DNA of 64,000 nt from Kitasatospora acidiphila (lineage in GTDB: Bacteria > Actinomycetota > Actinomycetes > Streptomycetales > Streptomycetaceae). The notes below the pieces were generated by a model. It was given only the letters and a program-made list of their open reading frames with translations. It searched no databases and had not been told where the DNA came from. Position numbers and translations under genes: made by a program. Positions within the stretch are counted from its first letter, which is position 1, and every line of letters begins with the position of its first letter. Below are positions 47,151-56,060 of the stretch, one piece after another. The stretch lies in the NCBI RefSeq assembly GCF_006636205.1, contig NZ_VIGB01000003.1:1054001-1118000 (forward strand), in the 5' to 3' direction.

Positions 47151-47771
47151 TCAGAGGATGGCGAACAGGCCGGAGAGTGGAGCGGGTGTCCGCTCGGGGG
47201 TGAGGGCCTCGGCGAGGACGCGGCCGTAGTGGATCTTGCGTCCCTTCTTGGTGCCGAAGAACCGCCGCAGTTGCTGCTGCGCGGTGCGGTTCCGCTGGGC
47301 GGGCTGCTGCAGGAACACCTCCAGGGCGCGCAGGTCGCCCTCCGCCCGGATGAGCTCCCGCACCAGCTCCAAACCCAGCGCGCGGATCAACTCGTCCTCC
47401 AGGTCCGCCTCGCACACCAGGAAGTCCTGCGGGTCCGCTCCGGCCCGCGCCCAGCCGCGCACGTAGTAGTCCCGCTCCTGCACATCGCACAGTCCCGTCA
47501 GGTGGAGGCCCAGGCCGGTTGGTCCGAGAAGCTCGGCGAAGCGGCCGACGCTCATAGCGCCGCCCATCGGCAGCACGCAGATCCCCTCGGCCGACAGGTC
47601 CCGGCCGCAGGCCGCGGCGAGCGCGTCGACGGCGGCGACGTCGCTCGGCCCTTCGAGCAGCACGATCGTCCGGACCGGCAGCCGCTCGGCCAACTCGTGG
47701 GCCAGCTCCCGGCCGTCGCCACCTGCTGCCCAGGCCGTGACCGCCTCGCGGAACGCTCTCATGTCAGCCAT
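47151..47771 (-). CDS. TOPRIM-domain (OLD-like) protein
   Basis: A 206-residue protein with the TOPRIM pattern: LLEGPSDVAAVDALA (conserved Glu), then GGAMSVGRFAELL, GLCDVQERDYYVR and ADLEDELIRALG (acidic pairs that bind metal). The C-terminal helical part ends GTKKGRKIHYGRVL. It resembles the C-terminal nuclease half of OLD-family proteins without the ATPase domain. A DNA/RNA nuclease or nucleotidyl-transfer activity is expected; it may be a defence-related or remnant domain. Confidence 0.82.
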   Translation of the reverse strand: MADMRAFREAVTAWAAGGDGRELAHELAERLPVRTIVLLEGPSDVAAVDALAAACGRDLSAEGICVLPMGGAMSVGRFAELLGPTGLGLHLTGLCDVQERDYYVRGWARAGADPQDFLVCEADLEDELIRALGLELVRELIRAEGDLRALEVFLQQPAQRNRTAQQQLRRFFGTKKGRKIHYGRVLAEALTPERTPAPLSGLFAIL

Positions 47772-47849
47772 AACACTCCATCTCGGGGCGAGCGACGAGG
47801 TGCCGATCCGAGCGGGCCGCCGGGCTGGCGGGGATCGATCGGGTCCAAC

Positions 47850-48833
47850 CTATGAGTAGCGCTCGAAGATGGCCAGGACGTATTCCTCAAGTCGGCTGGC
47901 CAGGAGGGCGGGTGTCAGATCAGTGCGGCCGAGTTCGCGCCAGGGGACGGCGACCTTCTCCGCGTCGGGGGCGAACGCCAGGGCGTCGATCAGCCGCCAG
48001 TACAGCTGCGCCGCGCGCTGCTCGGCGAGTCGCCCGCCGGCGGCGAGGTAGCGGTCCGCGAAGCTCAGTCCCATGGGCACACCATGGAGCAGCGCCAGAG
48101 CTGTTGAGCAGTGGGCCACGTCCAGGTCGGCCGGTCCCCAGGAGGTCTCCACCCAGTCGACGACGCCGCTGATCCGGACTTCGTCCTCGTCGCCTTCGAA
48201 GAGGACGTTGCCCGGGTGGAAGTCCCGGTGCAGGAAACAGGCTTGGTAGGCGGGCGGATCCTGCCGGATGACATCGACGGCCCGCTGCCAGAGGTCCGGC
48301 CGTGCCGTGGACCCGGGCAGCCGCACCCGCTCCGGCGACGTCCAGGCCTGCCAAGTCCGTGGCCTCGTCTCCGTGTTGAACTCGACCTGATGGATGCGCA
48401 GCAACTGCGCCGCCAGCAGATCGGCACGCTGGTCAGCACCGCGGTCGTGCACGCGGACGATGCCGGGCAGCAGCGACATCAGCAGGGACGGGTGGTCGCA
48501 GTGCATCGCAGTCGAGTCCACGTCCACGAGTGCGGCCGCCGGCACGTCCGCGCCGCCGAGCAGGCGCAGGACCGCGGCTTCGCGTGACAGCAGGCCATCC
48601 GCGTGCTGGACGAAGAAGGGCTTCACGAACGACCGCAGCACCAGGGCACGTCGGCCGTCCGGGCCCGAGATGTGCAGGCGGCGCATCTGCGAGGTCCAAC
48701 CGCCGTGCAGCCGCTCGGCGCCCGCCAGGCGCTCCCCAGCGCCGAGTCGCTTCTCCACCCACGCTCGCGTGGCGGCCCAGCCTGGCGCCCCGAAATCATC
48801 GCCGTCGCGCCCACTGTCCTCATCTATGGCCAT
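47850..48833 (-). CDS. APH-family phosphotransferase
   Basis: A 327-residue protein kinase-like enzyme with the aminoglycoside-phosphotransferase signature FLHRDFHPGNVLFEG (catalytic HxDxxxxN) and GVVDWVETSWGPADLDVAH (the Asp-containing metal loop). The N-lobe shows GGWTSQMRRL. Family members phosphorylate antibiotics, choline or other alcohols; nothing here fixes the substrate. Confidence 0.92.
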   Translation of the reverse strand: MAIDEDSGRDGDDFGAPGWAATRAWVEKRLGAGERLAGAERLHGGWTSQMRRLHISGPDGRRALVLRSFVKPFFVQHADGLLSREAAVLRLLGGADVPAAALVDVDSTAMHCDHPSLLMSLLPGIVRVHDRGADQRADLLAAQLLRIHQVEFNTETRPRTWQAWTSPERVRLPGSTARPDLWQRAVDVIRQDPPAYQACFLHRDFHPGNVLFEGDEDEVRISGVVDWVETSWGPADLDVAHCSTALALLHGVPMGLSFADRYLAAGGRLAEQRAAQLYWRLIDALAFAPDAEKVAVPWRELGRTDLTPALLASRLEEYVLAIFERYS

Positions 48834-48863
48834 GGCGCGAGGCTATCGGCACGGCGGTCGGGG

Positions 48864-49118
48864 TCACGAGGCAACCACCCGCGCATCCCGCGCCGTTGGT
48901 GCCTCCTCCACGCGCACCCGCTCCGCTGTCCCCCGCGCCCAGCGGCTCGACGTCACGAACCCGAGGACGACGATGGCCGCACCACAGCCCGCCGCGATCC
49001 ACCAGCAGCTGCCCTCGGCGGCGGCGAACCCGTCCCGGAGACTGCGCCCCGCGAGGCCGGAGTTCAGCACCGAACCCAGCAGCCGACTCGCGCCTGCTAG
49101 TGCACCCGCGAGCCCCAA
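48864..49118 (-). pseudogene. C-terminal remnant of an MFS (DHA2) transporter
   Basis: An 84-residue frame matching only the last part of a DHA2 exporter: a GLAGALAGASRLLGSVLNSG-like segment, then RDGFAAAEGSCWWIAAGCGA, and the final TM with VLGFVTSSRWARGTAERV. No upstream transporter sequence is present, so the rest of the gene has been lost. The APH gene follows on the same strand after a 30-base gap. Confidence 0.6.
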
Positions 49119-49379
49119 CCACCGGGGTCGGCGCCGGCGAGTCGGCGCGTCAGTGGGGAGTGCCTGCGGGCTCTGGTAGCACTTCTGGGGCGCGTGACGA
49201 ACATGCGCGCCGGTGGTCGCTCCCGTTCGGAACCAGATGGGCTGCGATGCCCACCAATCGGTGGATCGCTCGCTTCCAGCCAGGTGCCGGGCATGATCTG
49301 ATGGGTTGCCGCTCCGGGGTTCCGCCCGGGGTCAACGGGCACCAGGACACGGGAACCGGCACGGAACCAGGGGGACGCG

Positions 49380-50219
49380 ATGACCGCAGAGGATACCCAC
49401 TCGGGCGAGGCGAACGACGAGTTCAGCATCAATCTCGACATCCACATACCGCACTCCGCCCGCATGTACGACTACTACCTCGGTGGCGTCACCAACTTCC
49501 CGGCCGACCGGGAGGCTGCCGGCCGGGCGTTGGCGGTGTTCCCGTTCGCCAGGGCCGCGGCGCGCGCCAACCGGGCGTTCATGCACCGCTCGATCCGGTT
49601 CCTCGCCCAGCAGGGCATCGACCAGTTCCTCGACATCGGCACCGGCATTCCCACCTCGCCGAACCTGCACGAGGTCGCGCAGGGCGTGAACCCGGCCGCG
49701 CGGATCGTCTACGCCGACAACGACCCGATCGTCCTCACCCACGCCGAAGCACTGCTGCGCAGCACCCCCGAGGGCCGCACCGCGTATGTGCAGGGGGATG
49801 TTCGCGACCCCGAGAAGGTGCTCGCCGGAGCGCGCGAGGTGCTCGACTTCTCGCGGCCCATCGGGCTCAGCATGAACGCGCTGCTGCACTTCATCGCCGA
49901 CAAACCCGACCGGACCGCGGCCGACATTGCCGAAGCGTTCAAGTCCCAGCTTCCGAGCGGGAGTTCGCTGGCCATCAGCCATCTCACACCCGACTTCGCC
50001 GCCGCGGAGGCGCAGCGGCTGGAGCAGGTGTACCGGTCCTCCGGAACCGACCTCCAGGCCCGCACCCTTGAGGAGATGGCCGCTCTCTTCGACGGCTGGG
50101 AGCTGGTGGAGCCCGGCATCGTCTCCACCCCCCGCTGGCGCCCGAACCCGGACTCGGACGGCGATCCGGTCACCGACGCCGAGGCCTCCTGCTACGGCGG
50201 GGTCGCCTTCCTGCGCTGA
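49380..50219 (+). CDS. SAM-dependent methyltransferase, DUF574 (Methyltransf_19) family
   Basis: A 279-residue protein with the family's N-terminal IPHSARMYDYYLGGVTNFPAD, the SAM motif FLDIGTGIPTSPNLHEVAQ and IVYADNDPIVLTHAEALL, then NALLHFIADKPD. The family is expanded in actinomycetes and often found near XRE/DUF397 genes. Substrate unknown. A terminator at 50257-50280 separates it from the XRE-cupin gene. Confidence 0.93.
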   Translation: MTAEDTHSGEANDEFSINLDIHIPHSARMYDYYLGGVTNFPADREAAGRALAVFPFARAAARANRAFMHRSIRFLAQQGIDQFLDIGTGIPTSPNLHEVAQGVNPAARIVYADNDPIVLTHAEALLRSTPEGRTAYVQGDVRDPEKVLAGAREVLDFSRPIGLSMNALLHFIADKPDRTAADIAEAFKSQLPSGSSLAISHLTPDFAAAEAQRLEQVYRSSGTDLQARTLEEMAALFDGWELVEPGIVSTPRWRPNPDSDGDPVTDAEASCYGGVAFLR

Positions 50220-50256
50220 GCGGTTGGAGGCCCGCAAGGATCGAAGGTCCGCACGG

Positions 50257-50280
50257 CTGACCGGGGGCTGGACCGGTCAG
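50257..50280. terminator. Terminator at the XRE-cupin stop
   Basis: CTGACCGG and CCGGTCAG, an 8-bp stem with an 8-base loop, overlapping the stop codon of the leftward XRE-cupin gene and 38 bases after the methyltransferase. Confidence 0.6.
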
Positions 50281-50861
50281 ACGTTCTCCAGGACCAGGAC
50301 GGCCCAGGTGCCCGGTTCGAGCGCCCGGAACACATGCGGCACGTCGGCCGGGTAGGCGATGTAGTCGCCCGGCCGGAGTTCCTGCGGTTCGTCCTCGATG
50401 CCGACCAGCGCCCGCCCTTGGCAGACGACGACATGCTCCACGGCCCCGGGCATGTGCGGATCGGAGGTGCGCTGGCTGCCCGGCTCGGCGGCGATGGTGT
50501 AGATGTCGCGGCGCGCGGCCGGCGGGCAGGCGGCGAGCAGAGTGGCCTGGTAGGACGACTCCGAGGCGGAGAGCACGGGGCCGTCGCCGGCCCGGACCAC
50601 CCGAACTCGCCTGGTGGGCAGGTCGATCAGCCGGGAGAACGGGATCTCCAGTGCGTTGCAGAGCGCCCACAGGGTCTCCAGGCTGGGGTTGCCCACGCCG
50701 GATTCCAGCTGGGAGAGCGTGGACTTGGAGACCCCGGCCCGCCGGGCGACCTCACTGAGCGTCAGCTCGGCGCGGCGCCGCTCGCGGCGCAGCGCGGCCG
50801 AGATGACCTGCATCGGCGCGATCGGGGCCGCCGGGCCCTGGCCCGTACCGTCTGCGTCCAT
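50277..50861 (-). CDS. XRE-cupin transcriptional regulator
   Basis: A 194-residue protein. The N-terminal XRE HTH (RAELTLSEVARRAGVSKSTL, SQLESGVGNPSLETLWALC) is joined to a C-terminal cupin_2 domain (PGAVEHVVVCQGRALVGIED, GDYIAYPADVPHVFRAL). The ligand is probably a small metabolite or amino acid. It is divergent from azlCD with a near-palindrome over the azlC -10 region. This is the usual arrangement for repressors of AzlCD exporters. Confidence 0.92.
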   Translation of the reverse strand: MDADGTGQGPAAPIAPMQVISAALRRERRRAELTLSEVARRAGVSKSTLSQLESGVGNPSLETLWALCNALEIPFSRLIDLPTRRVRVVRAGDGPVLSASESSYQATLLAACPPAARRDIYTIAAEPGSQRTSDPHMPGAVEHVVVCQGRALVGIEDEPQELRPGDYIAYPADVPHVFRALEPGTWAVLVLENV

Positions 50862-50897
50862 CTGCCCACCGTCCCGGCTTGACCAACGTCCTGCTGG

Positions 50898-50917
50898 ATG
50901 TTCATTATAATCATCAT
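50898..50917. promoter_or_regulatory. azlC -10 region within a near-palindromic operator
   Basis: ATGTTCATTATAATCATCAT is a palindrome with 2 mismatches per 10-base arm and contains TATAAT (50906-50911). The ATG at 50916 would be about 4-5 bases past the -10, so the azlC transcript may be leaderless. A bound XRE-cupin dimer would block this promoter. Confidence 0.55.
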
Positions 50918-51668
50918 GCGTTCGATCTGGCGAACACTCGATCCGGGCCTGGTGCGCGGGATCGCCCTGGTCTGCCTCTCCGTGGGTGCGATCGGCGTCT
51001 CCTACGGCGCGATCACCGTCACCAAAGGCTTCCCGCTCTGGTTTCCGGTACTCAGCGCGCTGCTGGTGCTGGCCGCCTCCTCGGAGTTCCTGTTCGTCGG
51101 CATCATCGCCGCGGGCGGCAACCCGATCGCCGCGATGCTGGTCGGCCTGCTGGTCAACGCCCGCCATCTGCCGTACGGCCTCGCCCTGCCGCCCGGCGTG
51201 CTCCAGCCGGGCTGGCGGCGCTTCCTCGCCACCCACCTGATGAACGACGAGAGCGTGGTGCTCGCCCTCGCCGAACCGGACCTGCCCCGCCAGCGCGCGG
51301 CCTACTGGGCCTGCGGCCTCGGGATGCTGGTCTGCTGGCCCGGCGGCGCCCTGGTCGGCGCACTGGCCGGAAACCTGGTGCACAACACCGACGCGCTCGG
51401 CCTGGACGCGATGTTCCCGGCGGTGATCCTGGCGCTCATCCTGCCGGCGTTGAAGGACCCGAGGACGCGCAACACCGCCCTCGCCGGCTGCGCCATCGCG
51501 CTGGTCAGCGCCCCGTTCACGCCCTCCGGGCTGCCCGAGCTGCTGGCCCTGTGCGCGGTCGCGCTCCAGCTGCGCCCCGGCCGGAACGCCCGGGGCTCCC
51601 GAGGCACCCGGGACGCCCGGGACGCCCAGCAGGACCACACGCCGAGCCCTGAGGAGGTCGGCTCGTGA
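50916..51668 (+). CDS. azlC: AzlC-family branched-chain amino acid exporter subunit
   Basis: A 250-residue membrane protein with the AzlC pattern (IGVSYGAITVTKGFPLWFPV, AASSEFLFVGIIAAGGNPIA, LLVNARHLPYGLALP, TDALGLDAMFPAVILALILP). With AzlD it exports branched-chain or similar amino acids. No ribosome site precedes either ATG (50898 or 50916), which fits a leaderless start at 50916. The C-tail is Arg/Asp-rich with repeated GTRDARDA. Its stop overlaps the azlD GTG. Confidence 0.93.
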   Translation: MRSIWRTLDPGLVRGIALVCLSVGAIGVSYGAITVTKGFPLWFPVLSALLVLAASSEFLFVGIIAAGGNPIAAMLVGLLVNARHLPYGLALPPGVLQPGWRRFLATHLMNDESVVLALAEPDLPRQRAAYWACGLGMLVCWPGGALVGALAGNLVHNTDALGLDAMFPAVILALILPALKDPRTRNTALAGCAIALVSAPFTPSGLPELLALCAVALQLRPGRNARGSRGTRDARDAQQDHTPSPEEVGS

Positions 51669-51988
51669 CATCCCGCCCGACCGTCATGGTCGCCCTGCTG
51701 GTGCTCTCCGCGGGCACCTTCGCCTTCCGCTTCGCCGGCCCCGCGCTGCGCGCCCGGTTCGCCTTTCCCAAGCGCGCCGAGGACCTGCTGAGCACGGCGG
51801 CCATCGTGCTGCTCGCCTCCCTGGTGGCGACCACCGGGCTGACCACCGGGCACGGCTTCAGCGGCTTCGCCCGCCCGGCCGGCGTGCTGGTCGGCGGCGT
51901 GCTGGCGGTCCGCAGGACGCCGTTCCCGGTGGTGGTGATCGCCGCGGCGGCGACCACCGCGATCCTGCGCCTGTTGCACGTGTCCTGA
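51665..51988 (+). CDS. azlD: AzlD-family exporter subunit
   Basis: A 107-residue protein with the AzlD four-helix pattern (LVLSAGTFAFRFAGPALR, LLSTAAIVLLASLVATTGLT, RPAGVLVGGVLAVRRTPFPV, final VVIAAAATTAILRLLHV). GTG at 51665 overlaps the azlC stop. The last helix plus LRLLH is echoed twice in the ORF that follows. Confidence 0.92.
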   Translation: MTSRPTVMVALLVLSAGTFAFRFAGPALRARFAFPKRAEDLLSTAAIVLLASLVATTGLTTGHGFSGFARPAGVLVGGVLAVRRTPFPVVVIAAAATTAILRLLHVS

Positions 51989-51989
51989 C

Positions 51990-52307
51990 ATGTCGTCGGC
52001 CTGCGTGCAGCTCACGGTCCTGTGGCTGTCGGCCGTCGCGGCGGCAGCCACCGCGACCCTGCGCCTGCTGCACTTCATTGACGACTCGTCAAATCATGTG
52101 CAGCTCACGGTCATCTGGATGTCGGCCGCAGCAGCCGCCTCCACGGCGGTGTTGCGTTTACTGAACCATCTCGACGCATCATCGGATACCGCGCGGGCTC
52201 GCCGTCAGGTGGATGTCTTCGGCCGCCCAGAGGACGAACCGCTCGATGGGGGTGACCAGTTGGCCGGGCACCGGACGGAAACGGAAGCGCCGCAGCAGCA
52301 CCGCTAG
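51990..52307 (+). CDS. Repeat protein derived from the AzlD C-terminal helix
   Basis: Unrecognised frame starting one base after the azlD stop, 105 residues. It has two 31-residue repeats, each VQLTV-x-W-x-S followed by an Ala-rich helix and LRLL, closely resembling the last 20 residues of AzlD. The copies differ at several third codon positions while the protein pattern (VQLTV, W, SA, LRLL, D-x-SS) is kept. This suggests selection on the protein. The tail after about residue 65 overlaps the P450 gene's 3' end on the other strand and may be incidental. Probably two TM helices. Confidence 0.5.
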   Translation: MSSACVQLTVLWLSAVAAAATATLRLLHFIDDSSNHVQLTVIWMSAAAAASTAVLRLLNHLDASSDTARARRQVDVFGRPEDEPLDGGDQLAGHRTETEAPQQHR

Positions 52308-53501
52308 CAGCAGTTGGGCCTCGACCATGGCCAGGGCCGCGCCCTCGCAGGCGCGCGGACCGAGCCCGAACGGGAGCCAGGCCAGCCGCGGACGCCTCGC
52401 GACCCGCTCCGGGGTGAACCGCTCCGGCCGGAACAGCTCGGGCTCCGGCCAGACGTCCGGGTTGAGATGGACGGCCCAGATCGGATAGAAGACCACCGCA
52501 CCGGCCGGGATCCGGTACGGGCCGAGCGCCAGCGGTTCGGTGGTCTCCCGGGCGCCGTACGGGCCGGGTGGGTAGAGCCGCATCGACTCCTTGAGGACCA
52601 TCTCCAGGTACGGCAGCCGGCGCAGGTCGGCGTAGTCGGGCACCGCGCGGTCGCCCAGCACCCGGTCGAGCTCCGCCGCGACGCGGTCGGCGACCTCGGG
52701 ATGCCCGCCCAGCAGGTGCAGCGTCCAGGAGACCGCGACCCCGGTGGTGTGGTGGGCGGCGAGCAGCACGGCCAGCACGGTGTCGCGGATCCGGGCGGGG
52801 TGCTCGCCGGCCTCCAGTAGGGCGCCGACCAGATCGCTGCGCTCGGCGCGGCTGCCCGAGCGGTGGGCCGCGATCACCTGGTCGACCGTGGCGCGCAGGT
52901 AGGCGAGGGCCCGTTCGGTCCGCTCGGCCTGGTCCTGCGGGGAGCCCGGAGTCGACACCTGGTAGAGCCGGCCCAGGTAGTCGGCGAGCACCTGCTCGAA
53001 GGCGGCGACGACACCGTCCGGTGCCACGGTGTCGCCGCCCAGGGCGTATTCGCAGATCATCCGGAGCGACAGCGCGGTGAGCTCGTGCTGCAGGGCGATG
53101 GGCTCGGCTGCGGGCAACTCGGCCCAGCGGTCCGCGAGTTCGTTCGCCAGCGCGGCGAGCTGGGCGAACTGCCGTTCGTGCGACGGGCGTCCGGCGAGCA
53201 CCCAGAGCAGCAGGCGGCGCCAGGGCCCGTGTTCGTCGGCCGGCATCACTTGCGGATTGCCCGACTCGAACAGCGGGTCGAGGAAGGCGAACAGCTGCCC
53301 TGGCCGCTTGTCGAGGTGGGCCGTGGCCTCCAGAAGCACCGGGTCGGCGATCGACACCGCGGTGTCAGCACCCGGGAGTTGGAACCGCACCACCGGTCCG
53401 TAGCTGCGGTGCAGCCACAGCTGGTAGGTGTGCAGTCCGCCCGCCGCCGCGATGGCGCCGGCCCCGCCGTCCGGTCGGGGTTCCGGGCCGGGGATGCTCA
53501 T
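52179..53501 (-). CDS. Cytochrome P450
   Basis: A 440-residue P450. The heme-binding loop is LPFGLGPRACEGAALA (Cys ligand near residue 385), the K-helix ExxR is in LKESMRLYPPGP, and PERF is present. The I-helix reads LLAAHHTTGVAVSW: the usual AG-x-(D/E)-TT has Ala for Gly and His for the acid, so proton delivery may be unusual. AAGGAGG precedes the ATG at 53501. It lies 98 bases downstream of an MFS exporter on the same strand; both may be controlled by the LysR gene at 55191. Confidence 0.95.
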   Translation of the reverse strand: MSIPGPEPRPDGGAGAIAAAGGLHTYQLWLHRSYGPVVRFQLPGADTAVSIADPVLLEATAHLDKRPGQLFAFLDPLFESGNPQVMPADEHGPWRRLLLWVLAGRPSHERQFAQLAALANELADRWAELPAAEPIALQHELTALSLRMICEYALGGDTVAPDGVVAAFEQVLADYLGRLYQVSTPGSPQDQAERTERALAYLRATVDQVIAAHRSGSRAERSDLVGALLEAGEHPARIRDTVLAVLLAAHHTTGVAVSWTLHLLGGHPEVADRVAAELDRVLGDRAVPDYADLRRLPYLEMVLKESMRLYPPGPYGARETTEPLALGPYRIPAGAVVFYPIWAVHLNPDVWPEPELFRPERFTPERVARRPRLAWLPFGLGPRACEGAALAMVEAQLLLAVLLRRFRFRPVPGQLVTPIERFVLWAAEDIHLTASPRGIR

Positions 53502-53599
53502 CGGGAGCCTCCTTCCGATTGCTGGTCGGTTCACGGTAGTCAGCGGGCGGGCCCCGTCCGGTGCGCGGCACGCGGTCCGGGGCCCCGCTTGCCGCCCGC

Positions 53600-55000
53600 T
53601 CAGCTGCGCCCGCGCAGCGAGGTGCTGGAGACCAGGACCCCGGCCAGCAGCGCCACTCCGGCGATGATCAGCGCGATCCGGGTGCCGCCGGGGTTACTGG
53701 AGGCCTGGCCGAGCACCACGCCGAGCACCGCGACGCCGAGCGAAGCACCCACCTGGCGAGCCGAGTTGAGGGTCCCGGCGCCGATGCCGGCGAACTCGGC
53801 CGGAACCGAGCCGGCCATCCCGGCGACCAGGGCCGGCATCGCGAACGAGACGCCGAACCCGAAGAGCACCAGACCCACCACGGTGGCCGCCAGAGCCAGG
53901 CCCGAGTTGCCGGTGAACGGCGCCTGCAGCAGCGCACCGGCGGCCATCAGGGCGAAGCCGATGGTGGCCGGGCGACGCGGTCCGATCCGGCCGACCAGCC
54001 GCCCGGTGAAGATCGGGTTGATGGCGGTGGGCAGGGTCAGCGGCAGGAACGCCAGGCCGGCGCCGAACGAGGAGTAGTGGCGGCCGTCCTGGAAGAACAG
54101 CGACAGCACGAACAGCAGCCCGGACAGCCCGAAGTTGGCCAGCAGCCCGGCCACCAGCGCGGCCGAGAACCCGCGGTTGCCGAACATCCGCGGCGGCAGC
54201 ATCGCCGCATCCCCGGCACGCCGTTCGGCCGCGACGAACACCACCGCCGCGACCACCGCCACCGCGAACGCGACTACCACGTCAACGGCGCTCCAGCCGT
54301 TGGTCGGTCCCTCGATCAGGGCATAGACCAGGGCGGCCAGCGACACGATGCTGCTGAGCTGGCCGGTCAGGTCGAGCCCGCGGCGCGGCTTGCGCGCGGT
54401 CTCCGGCGCCCGACGAGCCGTGATGACCAGGCTGATCAGGGCCAGCGGCACATTGACCAGGAAGATCGCCCGCCAGCCGACGGTCTCGGTGAGCACACCG
54501 CCCACCACCGGGCCGGCGGCCAGCGCCGCGCCCGTGATCGCCGCCCAGGAGCCGACCGCCCGGGCCCGCTCGGCGGGGTTGGTGTAGGCGTTGGTGATCA
54601 CCGCCAGCGAGGACGGGAGCAGCAGCGCACCGGGGATGCCCAGCGCCAGCCGCAGCACCACCAGCATGGTGAGGCCGTCGGCGGCGGCGGACAGACCGGA
54701 CAGCGCCCCGAACGCGACCAGCCCCCAGAGGAAGACGCGGCGTCCGCCGAACCGGTCCGACAGCCAGCCCGCGGTGAGCAGCAGCGCGGCGAAGGTGATG
54801 GTGTATCCGTTGATGACCCACTGCAGCCCGCTCAGGCCGACGTGCAGCGACGTGGAGATGGCGGGGAGCGCCACCGAGACGATCGTCATGTCCAGCAGGA
54901 CCATGAAGTAGCCCAGCGAGAGCCCGATCAGCAGCATGCGGGACGGCCTGCTCCCACTGGTCGGTTCGACGACGGGCTGTGGCGCCGTCTGCGTTGCCAT
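53600..55000 (-). CDS. MFS exporter, DHA2 family
   Basis: A 466-residue 14-TM-type drug:proton antiporter. Motif D1-like LLDMTIVSVALPAIS, motif A LTAGWLSDRFGGRR and motif C ITGAALAAGPVVGGVL are clear. It is divergent from a LysR regulator and followed by a P450, suggesting export of a toxic or P450-modified compound. Distinct from the other DHA2 protein at 11450. Confidence 0.93.
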   Translation of the reverse strand: MATQTAPQPVVEPTSGSRPSRMLLIGLSLGYFMVLLDMTIVSVALPAISTSLHVGLSGLQWVINGYTITFAALLLTAGWLSDRFGGRRVFLWGLVAFGALSGLSAAADGLTMLVVLRLALGIPGALLLPSSLAVITNAYTNPAERARAVGSWAAITGAALAAGPVVGGVLTETVGWRAIFLVNVPLALISLVITARRAPETARKPRRGLDLTGQLSSIVSLAALVYALIEGPTNGWSAVDVVVAFAVAVVAAVVFVAAERRAGDAAMLPPRMFGNRGFSAALVAGLLANFGLSGLLFVLSLFFQDGRHYSSFGAGLAFLPLTLPTAINPIFTGRLVGRIGPRRPATIGFALMAAGALLQAPFTGNSGLALAATVVGLVLFGFGVSFAMPALVAGMAGSVPAEFAGIGAGTLNSARQVGASLGVAVLGVVLGQASSNPGGTRIALIIAGVALLAGVLVSSTSLRGRS

Positions 55001-55190
55001 GGAGTGCTCCTGGTATCGAGAGGATTCGGGAGGATTCGAGAAACGCTCGGACCGCCTGGCATCCGGTTTCCCGGGCGGCGGTGCAATCCATTCAACCGCC
55101 GCCGGAAGCCGAATTGGGCGCCGTGCCCACGGGAATAGCCGATGGGTGCCATCGGTTCAGCCGATGGATACTCAAGAGGGGCGGGGATTC

Positions 55191-56060
55191 GTGGAGTTGA
55201 GGCAGCTCAGGGCGTTCGAGACGGTCGCGCGGACGCTCAGCGTGACGCAGGCGGCCAAGGAACTGCATTACGCGCAATCAAGCGTCAGTGACCAAATCCA
55301 ATCGCTGGAACGCGAACTGGGCGTGAGCCTGCTGAACCGTTCGCAGCGCGGGGTGCGGCTGACCCCGGAGGGAGTGGTGCTGTCCGAGTACGCCGAGCGC
55401 ATCTTCAAGCTGGTCGAGGAGGCGAGGTTCGCGGTCACCCGGCCCGGCCTGGAGCTGGCGGTCGGCGCCCAGGAGGCGGTGAGCCAGCACCTGCTGCCGC
55501 CGGTGCTCAGGCACTTCCGCTCGGCGTACCCGCAGGCGCGGGTACGGGTCGGGCTGGACAGCCGCGGCGGGTTGTACCGCGGGGTGCTCCGGACAGATCT
55601 GGACCTCTGCCTGGCGTTCGGCAGCGTGCCTGACGATCCCGCACTGCGTTCGGAGACCCTGGTCGAGGAGCCGCTGGTGGTGATCGTGCCGCCGGAGCAT
55701 CCGCTGGCCGGGTCCGGCCGGGCCCGCTTGGCGGAGCTCGCCCCGGAGGCCTTCCTCGCCACCGAGAAGGGCTGCAGTTTCCGCGAGATGTTCGACTCCG
55801 CCTTCGCGGGCGAGAAGGAACCGGTCGCCGAGGTGTCGAGCATCGCCACCCTCGGCGCCTGCGTGGCGGCCGGGATGGGCAGCGCGCTGCTGCCACTGGT
55901 CTCGGTGCGGGCCCAGGCCGACCGCGGCGAGGTGGCCGTGGTCGAGGTCGGGGACGCCGATCTGCGCGCCAAGGTGACCATGAGCTGGCTGGACCGCAAC
56001 TCCGCGAACCCGAATCTGCTCGCCTTCCAGTCGGCGTTGCGCACGCAGCTCGGCGGCTGA
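55191..56060 (+). CDS. LysR-family transcriptional regulator
   Basis: A 289-residue protein with the LysR HTH (LRQLRAFETVARTLSVTQAA, ELHYAQSSVSDQIQSLEREL) and a substrate-binding domain (ELAVGAQEAVSQHLLPPVLR, ATEKGCSFREMFD, VAAGMGSALLPL). GTG 55191 follows GGGGCGGGG; an ATG at 55164 is an alternative. Divergent from the MFS/P450 genes, which it probably activates. Confidence 0.92.
   Translation: MELRQLRAFETVARTLSVTQAAKELHYAQSSVSDQIQSLERELGVSLLNRSQRGVRLTPEGVVLSEYAERIFKLVEEARFAVTRPGLELAVGAQEAVSQHLLPPVLRHFRSAYPQARVRVGLDSRGGLYRGVLRTDLDLCLAFGSVPDDPALRSETLVEEPLVVIVPPEHPLAGSGRARLAELAPEAFLATEKGCSFREMFDSAFAGEKEPVAEVSSIATLGACVAAGMGSALLPLVSVRAQADRGEVAVVEVGDADLRAKVTMSWLDRNSANPNLLAFQSALRTQLGG

Noticed and set aside
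48864..49118. Intact small membrane-protein gene
   Set aside because: The 84 residues align only with the end of a DHA2 transporter, so a remnant is the simpler reading.
53561..55138. Very long open frames opposite the MFS gene, and similar long frames opposite metK, ahcY and the APC permease
   Set aside because: They are high-GC antisense frames with Arg/Gly/His-rich or Ala/Gly-rich composition, no domain and no ribosome site; the opposite strand has clear protein families.
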